DNA from: Hofstenia miamia
Lineage: Eukaryota; Xenacoelomorpha; Acoela; Hofsteniidae
Direction: 5' to 3'
NCBI GenBank assembly: GCA_900660155.1
Contig: CABFPE010000051.1
Span: 288,742 to 328,560 of the forward strand
Length of the DNA: 39,819 nt
Under the pieces are notes generated by a model that ran no database searches, had not been told where the DNA came from, and saw nothing but the letters and a program-made list of their open reading frames with translations. Positions 10,690 through 20,412 of this stretch are shown piece by piece (the stretch's first letter is position 1; the number at the start of each line of letters is the position of its first letter). The translations under genes and the position numbers were made by a program.

Positions 10690-11410
10690 CTACTAGTCAT
10701 TATTAATAATAAGTAGTATATTATTTTTTGTTTTGTTGTGATCAGTGATACAATAGCTATCGATTGATGTATAAAACATTGGTGTACAATTTTTTGTCAA
10801 TTAGTTATTTCCGGACAACCGTGTGCCAGTGCCAATACCAAACCTTCTCCTAATCCATACTCCTGGTTCCCAAAACTATCTTGTTTCTTTAAGCATAAAG
10901 ACGAGAATCATAAACATATCCAGTTTTTGCACACTTCAATTGCAAGATTAAATGACCAATAGTTTCTAAATTCTGGGAGTTGGTGAATTCTCAGCAGTAT
11001 TGTTATGCCAAGGCATAACCCCTGACACTGAAATTTTCACCTTTCTGAGTGGCATAAATTTCAGATTGAGAAATAATTTTGCTTCCAATAATGTCAACTA
11101 ACTTTGTAAATTTCAAAAAGATTTCTATTCCATCTTGCGATACTATATCTATGTTTATGCAGCTATAATAGCATGAACCTTATGATGTTACTGGAACAAG
11201 TGGTGCCATTAGATCCCAAGTGGTATTCTCCATCGCCAGTATCAATATCTTCAGCAATAAATTCTTCACTATCGATTCGTGTAGGCTCTTCGTCAGAGTT
11301 AGCTGCATAGAGCAATGCAATTTTAGCATTACCCAGGCTAGCAAATCTCTTTTTAGTCGTGCTAGAACATTTATAATTTTATAAATATAATAATAGAACA
11401 AATTATTTCA
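10690..11410 (-). pseudogene. piggyBac transposase fossil, N-terminal and middle parts
   Basis: Reading the minus strand from 11370 gives an acidic N-terminus (SDEEPTRIDSEEFIAEDI), then at about 11025-11098 DIIGSKIISQSEIYATQKG, which fits the piggyBac segment before the catalytic core (IxxIVxxTNxYAxQK). At 10892-10933 it reads AKTGYVYDSRLYA, matching the xSGYxxDFxIYxG motif, and by 10720-10790 KKLYTNVLY, where family members have LYFDNFFTS (the second catalytic Asp, lost here). Several stops and shifts interrupt it. The order and strand suit it being the 5' half of the fossil at 8.04-8.5 kb. Confidence 0.6.
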
Positions 11411-11419
11411 TAAACTAAT

Positions 11420-12120
11420 ATGTAGAAATATATGATAAACTTCAAATTATTCGTGTTAATTTTTTCTATGTTTACAAGGGGTCTTACTGGGTTCATTTTC
11501 AGTCTACATCCAGAACTGATTAATTTTAAATTAATCAAGCACACCTACATGTTCTATAACTTTGATTTAATGAACATGTAGTGCCTGAATCTGTCCCAAT
11601 ATCAGAAATTACTTTCATTTAAGGAATAGATCTATCATACAACATTGATGCCAACAAACTTTGCTAGTGAACAGACATCTCATGGTGTGCGATTGAGTAT
11701 TAACTTCCAGAAGGAAAATAGTTTAATAGCCTATATAATTGGAAGCATTTTAATTTTTTATGTATTATATAAATGGATATTCTCATAAGGTCGTCCTTTG
11801 AAAGGGGCTTACTGTGAGATATACCGCCGTGTATGTAGTAAGCCACGGATCTCCATATGCAATAATGCCATAAACAGAATTGCCTAAATAGGATCTAATT
11901 TACTGATAGTAATTAGTTCATCATTGCCAACTATGATTGGCGCTGACAATTCGATGCATAGAAGTGTTCTAGATTGTTTAGAAAAAAAACTACTGATATT
12001 CATAGACAATTTAATAGATTTATACTATTTTCTACTTGCACCGCTCCAATAACAAATGCAAAGCCAAATCATAATATGTATTTGATAAATCAAGAGTATC
12101 AATTTAATTACAAATAATTT
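11420..12120. other. Region upstream of the F-box gene
   Basis: AT-rich, no gene seen. The ATG at 12125 is directly preceded by TTTTTAG, so a 5' untranslated exon could lie here, but none can be pointed to. Confidence 0.4.
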
Positions 12121-12124
12121 TTAG

Positions 12125-12332
12125 ATGTTGCATCAGTTACCATTGAATTTGTTGGAGTTAATTTTTTCATACTGCGATGGATTATCATTAATTTCTCTCA
12201 ACTACACTTGTCGAGCGTTAAACAATGCAGTTGACTTTATTGCACCATGGCGAGTTAAATGTGAATTGCTTTGTGACAATAACTCACTTTTCGCTGTTCT
12301 ACACTTTCACAACACTAAGGCCTTATCCATCA
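12125..12332 (+). CDS. F-box gene exon 1 (F-box domain)
   Basis: Begins at the ATG after TTTTTAG and encodes the whole F-box. The frame runs on to a TGA at 12404-12406, but the donor at 12333 (CA|gtatac, phase 1) joins in frame to exon 2 across a 78-nt intron. Confidence 0.65.
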
Positions 12333-15300
12333 GTATACATTTAATTAAATTTAAGATTATTTTATGTTCAACACCTCACTATATGTTATTCACTGATATT
12401 GATTGATAAGGTGCTGGAAAATCTGGGAATTATTTTCTTAATTTTAAAGAAGATGAACTAATTCGTATTTATGGTGCAATGACTTTGAGGCTGGACTCTC
12501 CACGACTTATTCCAAATTCCTCGCTTGCTCATAATGTAAGCGATTTTGCACATTGTGCATCTAATGTTAATGTACTTAAGCGGTATTTCATAATGTCAAC
12601 ATTAACATTTTCAATATTTAGGCCGATGTTTCTAAAATTACTGCTTTACATGCTTGCGGGCGTGATTGGTTAGTTGTTGGAAATCACTTCGGGCGTACAT
12701 TTGTATATCATGCCCCTACTGGTAGACTAATGAAATTCGTTTATGAACATTCTGCTAGTGTTGTTTGGTGTTCTTGTCATTGTTGTCCAGATAGGTATAC
12801 TCATTATTGCTTTCCTAAAAATTCGAATTCCTCCTATATGATACAGTCCCCTTTCATAACAGTCACATTATGTTTTTGGTATATTGTGACTATATCCGAA
12901 GTTTGACTATATGTGGAGTTGTCAAAATTATACATTATTGTCTATCACATGTTTATGTTTAATATTCATAAATATACAATTAAAAGAATAAAGCAAATAT
13001 TTTATTTACTAAATTTATCAACAATAGAATATTGTCTTGTTTTTTTAACATTGTCATGTTCAACTATTACTACTAATTATGCCAAAATAAGCCTGTGAAA
13101 ATCATGATATGTTTTCCTGGAGAAATCGTTGATATTTGCGCGTTGCGTCAAGTTCTTCTTTCATTGTTAACTTTTCCAAGTCATCCCAATGTCTAAAAGC
13201 ATCAACTATTTCTTAATCCGTCAATTCATCTTGAGTTTGAATATCATCATCAAAGTGAACAAATCGTTGGATTTCTTCACTTTTGCTAACATCACAATCT
13301 TCTTCATCAGTTTGCATAGCATCGTCTGGATCTCTGGATCACTGAATTTAGATTCAATTTGTAAAACAAATCGCTCCTTTTTGAAAAACATTTCAGGTGT
13401 ATATATATAATGCGCGTTTTAGTATGAACATAACATCTATACAATTATAGTGTTTGAAAGTCCTTGTGTCGTGATACCATTTTCTATTGCAATGAGCATC
13501 TTCCGATTTACTTGATCATATAGCTTAATTAAAAATGGGTTGTTTGGTTGAACAACAACTTCGCAATGATTAGATGTAGCATTGTTCACATATAACAGAT
13601 TATGTCGACCTTGTGCCTCAAATAATGCTTGTCATGCAGGAACATTTGTTTTGTAATAGAACACAAACAATTTGTTAACTCTTGTAAAACGTCTTGGCTT
13701 TTTATACTTTCCAATAACGTAAATATTTTTCTGAAGCAGTGCAGTAAGGTGTTGTTTTGGAATAATCTCGCATGTGCTTTGTCTCATGAACCGTCTATGT
13801 TGTAGACTACAAAGGCATTTATGCAAAGCTGGTATTAAATATTTCTTTAGATTCATAGACTTCAATTACATTCGGAAATACATTTGAAATCCATTGGTTT
13901 ACAGCTATGAAGTAAACATCCGTTTTCTCGATAAATTTTAGCATACTTGCTGTTATGTCGAAACAAATCGAAGCAGTAAATTGTGCAACTTTCTTTCGCA
14001 TTAAAAGGCTACTAACAACGACATTTGTGTAAAAAATTGCAGAACAGCTTCAAAAACACCTGGAATGTTTCCTTTACAATTCCGAATCTTCTTTCAATGT
14101 TTGTTTTTAGGACATTTTTCTTGCAATTTCAGCTCATTCTTTCGAATGTTTGAATTAGTTGGTCTTTTATACTTAAATTTTGTAGATATATTAGCAACCT
14201 TTTCGCTAGTCTTCAGACAATAAATAATTTAAACTTTTTGCTTCAATAAAAGTTGCGTACTTTTTTACTTTTTCTGCCATTGACATGTTTATAGTTTTTT
14301 ATCAAAATGTTTGCTTTGTTTGTTAGTTATAAATTTTTTTAAATTGCGAAACAAAATTTGTAACTACATGTGGAGTGGCTATAAGCGGAGTTCATTTATG
14401 CGACTTCTAATCTAAAATATTTTGGAAATGGGATTTGTCTGCTGATTTACTGTAATAAGACTTGACTGTATTTACATTTACTCAATATTACTTCTGTTAA
14501 AAATATTCATACTATTTTATCTGTTTTATAGCAATTTTTATGGAAAATATCTTAGGTTGCAACTTATTTACACTAATATAGCCAATGTAATGAATGCATT
14601 TTTTTACATAAAAGTCAATTTTTTTCTCTTACATAGGGCATTCAGATTTTCTACTCTAAATTATGCCACTCAAGATTAATTGCTATATTTTGATAACGTC
14701 ATTCTAATTTTAGCTTCGTTTATCGAGACAACATTTCCATTCTCAATTCTTTCTTCAGGACCTTATCTTCAGCTACGAGAACTTTTGTTTTTTCTATGAA
14801 ATTTCTAGTTATTGAAAATTGCCAACTATCTTTACAGCAATTATGCATTTGTTGCTGTTCCTCATCTATAATTTTTTTATATGCGATCAATTTGAATTAC
14901 TTGTTAGTCTTTGAAATACTTATACTATTAGCCGTTTCATTGACTATCCTGTCATTATTCCAATTTAGCCCTTTCGTGTTTGAAGTTATGAAAAATTAGA
15001 ATTTCCTATCTTTATGTTCTGAATAATTGTTGAGCCAACGCTTGTCGTTGCTGCAATTGTCAATGATTTTTTTCGAAATCAAGACATTCATTTGTCTTCT
15101 ATATAAACTAAGACATTTTACATCACTGTTTAGCCCTTCAAAGTCACCATTACTTAGCAAACGTGAATGTTTTTTTAACTCAATAATATCAGCGTCCAGT
15201 GATGGAAGCATTGTGGCTGTTTCCTTTACCAATTATTTGAAAAGTCATTGCACTAGTTACGTTGTGAAATCCCCTATTACTGCTTGCTACAAGTTTGGTA

Positions 15301-15622
15301 ATTTGTTAGGTGTTGGCTGTAGTAACGGAGAAGTCTATTTACTATCTGTATTAAAAGACACAATTCGGTCACATAGTTTAAGAGAACACACTCATCGCAT
15401 CCCTGTTCAGTGCCTCGTTCTTACACAAACATCATTATTTGCCTGTTTCAAAAATGAGGTTCGTATGCATAAAACTTTTAGAATTCTACATAAAAAATTC
15501 TCCCTCATAGTCAATTATGATTTATCACTTGTTGGATTTTGCTATCATGTGTGGATAAATTATATTTTGAACTATAGGAGCCTTCAACCACCAATATTCA
15601 TAGCAATAAATATATAAATAAA

Positions 15623-15661
<39 letters not shown>

Positions 15662-17164
15662 TGTAGAATGGGTTTTGACTATTTTCATTGCTTATTTAAT
15701 AATGATATTTATGAATCTTGCTAACAGTCATCTTTTGACAGAATTGCACTCACTGAAATAAATATTTCTCTATTTTTATGCAATTTTATTAGAATTTTTT
15801 AATGCGTTTATTTTAGATCTGGACATTTGAAATTTCATATTTTGATGTTCCATGTACTGCAGACTTTATCAGACGCACTGTTGTGGATTCAGATTTCATC
15901 GGTTGCTTTCTTTTACCAAAAAACCAATTCGCTGCAATTTCTTTGAATAAATGCTCCATAATTGGGCTTTCTTATCCGGCAACAAGTCATCCTTGCAGTA
16001 AAAATGGTTTGTATATAAAATGCCTGTTTTTTCACAATAGTATAGGATTATATAAAATTTAGCGGTCATGGTGTATTGCGTTGAAAATACGACCATTATT
16101 AAATAAATCACTAAGGATTTGTTCTACCTTCGATATTCAAGTTGTTTCATTCACAGATTACCGCAAATATTTAGAGTACTTTATCAATGGCTTTCTTTGC
16201 CGTTTACTTAACATCCGATTGCTGGAATACATTTTAATGAAATTTTGGAACCTTTCCAGAAGTTACTCAAAATTGACATTTTAATGCACGAATATAGATT
16301 GTTCAAATTTAATTACCCAGTTAATGTGCTGGAGTAAAGATAACAAAGATAAGCTAATATTATATACAGCTGCACCATAAAACATATAACTTCTTCTCAT
16401 GCGTTCAGCTTGAGAAAAGGGTCTTCTTAATGTTGATGATGAGGTTAATTAAGTGCAATTGATGATAGATTTTTTGCCGCAACTGTAAATTGATTCTAAT
16501 AAGAAAATGTAGTTGTTGCTGTCTTGTGTCAATAGTCATTGATTTATGATTTGCATTCATAATAATTTCAGTTACCCACATGATGGTCTAGATGCAAGCA
16601 TTAATTCAGTTTGAATTTATAAACGATTAACTGTTTGTAGTTCAGCCTTGTTATGTCTATATCCAGTAACATTATTGAATTACCGTAAATCCTCCAACAT
16701 TGACGGTTGTTTTTTGAGTCACATGTATGCAGCATTTATAAGCCACATCCGCAATGCCACACTAATTTTATCCATACATTTAACTCTTCCTTCAATTATT
16801 GAGACTTAAGCTATTCCGCTTTTTTAAATATTTAGGTTTACTTTAGGCATTTCATAGTCACATAAATTGATTCTAATGTTCTGTACCATTTGTTTTTATG
16901 ATATTTTTAGATGAAGATGCCATACGATTTTGTGAATTGGGGCCATATTATTGCATACAAACTTTATCAGGTGTGCATGTTCTTACTAAACGGATTGATA
17001 CAGGTGCAATTGAAATTCCTAGCGGTGAGTTTATAAAAGATGAAGGTCTTGCTTCCTGCACAGCTATCTGTCTCTCATTTGGACGAGATGGGCTAATGTT
17101 AATTGGTGTGGATGAAAATTATAATCTTTACAAAAGGGCCTTTGATTGGTCGTCTATTCAATAG
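12125..17164 (+). CDS. F-box / WD-repeat-like protein, six inferred exons
   Basis: Joined exons 12125-12332, 12411-12535, 12622-12794, 15200-15458, 15817-16006 and 16911-17164 give one open frame of about 402 codons with compatible phases. Residues about 4-50 form an F-box (LPLNLLELIFSYCDGLSLISL, then the CRAL and WRVKCELL segments), the Skp1-binding module of SCF ubiquitin ligases. The rest has spaced beta-propeller-like segments (DWLVVGNHFGRTFVYHAPTG, DGSIVAVSF, GNLLGVGCSNGEVYLLSV, IWTFEI, DGLMLIGVDENYNLYKR), fitting a divergent WD-repeat substrate-binding domain. The length fits small FBXW proteins, but I cannot name an orthologue. Intron 3 (2.4 kb) holds an antisense Tigger fossil. The start of exon 4 is uncertain, and a small exon may be missed there. 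Confidence 0.7.
12411..12535 (+). CDS. F-box gene exon 2
   Basis: Acceptor GATAAG|GTGC, donor AAT|gtaagc at 12536. Encodes GKSGNYFLNFKEDELIRIYG and a following stretch up to SSLAHN. Phase 1 in, phase 0 out. Confidence 0.65.
12622..12794 (+). CDS. F-box gene exon 3 (WD-like repeat)
   Basis: Acceptor ATATTTAG|GCC, donor GATAG|gtatac. Encodes ADVSKITALHACGRDWLVVG, FGRTFVYHAPTGRL and HSASVVWCSCHC, a propeller-blade pattern. Phase 0 in, phase 2 out. Confidence 0.7.
12844..14468 (-). mobile_element. Tigger/pogo-type DNA transposon fossil with terminal inverted repeats
   Basis: The ends are imperfect inverted repeats, each next to TA: left (12842) TACAGTCCCCTTTCATAACA, right read inward on the minus strand from 14470 TACAGTCAAGTCTTATTACA; both continue with GT. 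TA target duplication and CAGT-type ends fit the Tc1/mariner/pogo superfamily. The element is 1625 bp and sits antisense inside intron 3 of the F-box gene. Left of the coding remains I see only AT-rich DNA. Confidence 0.7.
13110..14290 (-). pseudogene. Tigger/pogo (CENP-B-like) transposase fossil
   Basis: On the minus strand the order is that of Tigger transposases. An HTH remnant near 14150-14280 (ISTKFKYKRPTNSNIRKNEL) comes first. The CENP-B-type HTH segment at 13860-14030 follows (NVVVSSLLMRKKVAQFTASI, VNQWISNVF). Then comes EIFNTSFA at about 13820, where EIFNADET with the first catalytic Asp is expected. KYKKPRRFTRVNKLFVFYYK at about 13650-13710 matches the family's GKSKKPRCFKN segment. 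PNNPFLIKLYDQ lies near 13540, and the C-terminal DELTD.EIVDAFRHWDDLE with RRFLQE-like ending lies near 13120-13230. Stops and shifts throughout. Confidence 0.75.
15200..15458 (+). CDS. F-box gene exon 4 (WD-like repeats)
   Basis: Encodes DGSIVAVSF, GNLLGVGCSNGEVYLLSV and LTQTSLFACFKNE. Donor GAG|gttcgt at 15459 fits exon 5. The acceptor is either at 15200 (phase-compatible with exon 3) or at 15193 after a better pyrimidine tract, which would need an extra upstream exon. Confidence 0.65.
15628..15657. repeat. (TA)n microsatellite in F-box gene intron 4
   Basis: About 30 bases of uninterrupted AT dinucleotide repeat. Confidence 0.9.
15817..16006 (+). CDS. F-box gene exon 5
   Basis: Acceptor TTATTTTAG|ATC; opens IWTFEI, in frame with the end of exon 4 as a blade strand. 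The donor is at 16007 (AATG|gtttgt) or 15998 (GCA|gtaaaa); both leave phase 1 and fit exon 6. Confidence 0.65.
16911..17164 (+). CDS. F-box gene exon 6 (C-terminus)
   Basis: Acceptor ATATTTTTAG|AT. Encodes DEDAIRFCELGPYYCIQTLS through GVDENYNLYKRAFDWSSIQ and ends at TAG 17162-17164. The composition is clearly coding compared with the flanks. Confidence 0.75.
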
Positions 17165-19000
17165 TTAATTTGCTAATATATTTTTGTAATAATTTAATGA
17201 AAATTTTTTAATTTTTTATTAGTTTTACGCTTAAAAAGTTGTAATATAATTAGCTGATATTTTTATTTCGTAGTTTGGTTTTTTAAAGTTGAATATAAAC
17301 TTTTTTTGTGAAGCAATTTTATCTATGATTACTACGCTGTTTCTCAACTTAAGCTTATTCTCTCGCTACCTGCTTCAACTCTTTGTATTGTTGAATTTTA
17401 CTCTGATCTAGAATCGAATTTCTGTTATTATTTTTTGTAACTATTAATTCAAATTCACTGCAATATTTTGAGTTCATGTAGTTTAATAATTTTAAGACGT
17501 AAGAAATAGTTCTTCAACTTAATATATGATACCAACATCACTAGACACTAGCGTTACTAAGTCAGATTTGATACATTAATAGCGACTATTGATTCCAGCA
17601 TGAACCGTAATTTTTTAGTAAAATCAGGTATTCCTATGAAAGTTAATTTTCCATTTGCCTCCATAAACCAATTTCTTTTCCTAATAAACTTTTTTTTCTA
17701 ACAATTTATTGGTGGCAAAATTAATGATTTAATTGGCAGTGTTTGTGATTTCCTATAGTGCCTGACATCTAAAGAAGCCTATTCAAAAGAATAAAAGTTT
17801 GGCAAATAGGCTTTTTAATTAATTGAAGAAAAATTGTTTGCTATCCTTACAACAAATATCTTATTTTGTGATTTGGTTGTCATGTGATATTTATATAATG
17901 AAGGAGTTTCCTGATGAGAGATTTTGTGACCTTAAATCGTTTTTTGTCCCTCTCATTTATTTACTTGTCTTTAAATTGCTTTATCTTTGTCATAGAATGG
18001 CCTAGAAATTCATAAATTATTACATCCTGATAAACACTATGAATTTTTGGGCATTTACAAAATTTTCGAAATGTATTTTTAAACTCTCATTTTGAAAAGA
18101 TCCATATATAGTATTATATAGAGTATTATAAAGTGGTAAGTAGACTGTCGAAAACCGAAAAATATATCTAAGTAAACTACTATGAAAACTTGAAAAAATC
18201 GCTGTAAAATCAAAATATACCTTGAGACAACCAAACAAGCACATTGCTTTAACACATTCGTTGAAAAATGCACCCAAAATCGGTTTTTTTATTTTACATA
18301 ATAATTTTAGTTTCTATGTGCTTAAACAACATTTTTGCTAGAGAAAATTGTACTTTTTTGACGAACCCAAAAGGATTAGCCATTTTTCTATTGAGTTTTA
18401 TAAGCGAAGTACAACGAAATTAAACACTTGCCCACTTTTTTGGCAGACTTGATTTTTAATGGTCACAACTTTATTATCATTAAATGAACTGTAATCAAGC
18501 TAAATAATGCATTAAAATCATTTTACATCAATGGTCAGAGTAAATGAATTAATATAAACGTTGCTTTTAAAAGTTGATTAAATTTCTGAGATGATCACAA
18601 AAATGCAACACTCTGTATCCACAACTTTTCTAAAGGCTGCTATTTTCCTTAATGACGTTTGAGCTGTTTACACGAAACACAAATTTTAGCTGGAGCTCGT
18701 TGAGCACGCTACAAAATTTATAAAGCATTTTTATAAAAAAGACTTGAGTTTTTCCAAGAACGATGTTGCCTCTGCTTGACGGAAGTCTCTGTTGTACGTT
18801 TGCCAAATTCCTACACTTATTTCTCTTGAATTCCAAATCACAATGCAATGACCAGTTTCGACAATCATTTATAATGGAATTCTACAAATCTTTTAGTCTT
18901 TTAGGTCTTCAATAGAAGCTGCCGTTGAAATCATATCGTGCTTTACCATGATGCACTGAAATGTTTAAATGTTACATTACTAATTTTCTTTCGTATTTTA
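17165..19000. other. Intergenic region between the F-box gene and PPM1K
   Basis: AT-rich with no gene seen. The first few hundred bases are presumably the F-box gene's 3' UTR. ATGCAACACTCTGTA at about 18604-18618 looks like the end of a mariner-type terminal repeat, but no partner end was found. The PPM1K promoter and 5' UTR should lie in the last part; a pyrimidine-rich acceptor-like TATTTTAG ends at 19001. Confidence 0.4.
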
Positions 19001-19016
19001 GCCCTCTGTAAATGTG

Positions 19017-19241
19017 ATGACTGTAACTATTCAAAGATTTTTGGCTCGTTCGAGACTTTATTCAAAAACAGTAACTCCCTTGGCATTACAGAGATGGTTG
19101 CACAATCGTCTGCCTCCCGAGGCCACATACAACTCTACACGTAGAGGTGTTAATCTTGACAACATCAGCATGTGGGATTTTCGTCTGGACACAGAAGTTG
19201 ATATTGAACAGAGCATTAAGAAGGGATTCCCCGTTCCAAAG
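19017..19241 (+). CDS. PPM1K: PPM1K exon with start codon (presequence and N-terminal linker)
   Basis: ATG at 19017 is the first in-frame methionine after an acceptor-like TTTTAG ending at 19001. Donor CCAAAG|gtagtc at 19242, phase 0. It encodes the Arg-rich presequence and the WDFRLD linker typical of PPM1K. Confidence 0.85.
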
Positions 19242-20368
19242 GTAGTCATTCGGTACTTCATACATATTGGAAAGCTTACATTGCTCATTGCTATATTCTT
19301 CTATAGTAGCTTCTAGTTTTTAATTAATTTCAACATTTGATCAATACCGCTATTGTCGTGCTTCGGACCTGAACTTTATTATGTTGTTAATAGGTCTCTG
19401 TTTTTATTGATATTTTTCTCAAATCGCCAGCAACTAATAATTTATGAATCACATGAAGATATATTCTTTTCGCAATCATTTTGGAACATCATTTTAAGAA
19501 TTCTAAATTTAATGTATCATTTTAAAATTTTACTTAAGTTTACATCAAAAATTCAAAAAAATTTATATTTTGAATTTCATTGTCGATGCCCCTGTGGAGT
19601 AATGGGATGTGCATCTACAATTAGTTTTCACAAGCAAAAGTCTAACGGTTAAGATAACCCTTTGGATTTTTTTAGCAGTTTTTATTCTCCCATACTGTAG
19701 TATTGTTAAAGATCCATGGTTAATGTTAATTATGTGCCATGTATTTTTGATTAAATTTTATCTTAAAGCCGTATAATTATATATATTCATATTTTTTGGA
19801 AGCTGGGACATTCTTTTCAAAAAATTCATCCCGCCTGTAAATCTGTTTTTAGCTTTTATATTTCCTGGTTCAAGTTTCTCGAATATCTAAAGTTTCACAA
19901 TGTAAGTTGTAATCAAAGTTTGTAATGATTTGTTTTCAATCATTTTTTTCCCTTGCAGCATCATTACTTATTTATTTGCTTTTCTTGTTAGTTACTTAAA
20001 GTTTTTTTAGATTACTGCTGATCTCATTCGTTGGCACTCAGTTCTCGGCCGCCGCCACACTAATGAAGATCGAGTGATTGCTACTGAACTGGCAGACAAT
20101 ATCTTGCTTTTGGGCATCTTCGATGGTCATGGTGGATCGTTAGCTGCTGATTTCGTCTCTCAACGCTTGCCTCAACACATTTCTCTGTGGCTTCGTCATA
20201 CTAACAGCCTCCATACTGCTCTTAGTCAATCATTCATTGAAATCAATAACCTCTTCTCGAGGCATCTTGCGTTAAATCATAAAGGCACGTGGATTTAATT
20301 CTCACTTCCAAATGTTTAATTGACATTTATGTTGTAATAATCATAACAGCTGTCCAATGGATTTCCAA

Positions 20369-20412
<44 letters not shown>

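Noticed and set aside
15027..15190. Upstream part of the open frame before F-box exon 4
   Set aside because: AT-driven composition and no WD-like pattern; an acceptor at 15193 or 15200 fits better than a long exon.
17903..17945. CTGATGAGA resembling a hammerhead ribozyme core
   Set aside because: The required GAAA box and pairing stems are not found around it.
18020..18277. Minus-strand open frames of 85 and 64 codons
   Set aside because: Composition is that of AT-rich random DNA (Phe, Ile, Tyr, Asn); no motif and two overlapping frames.
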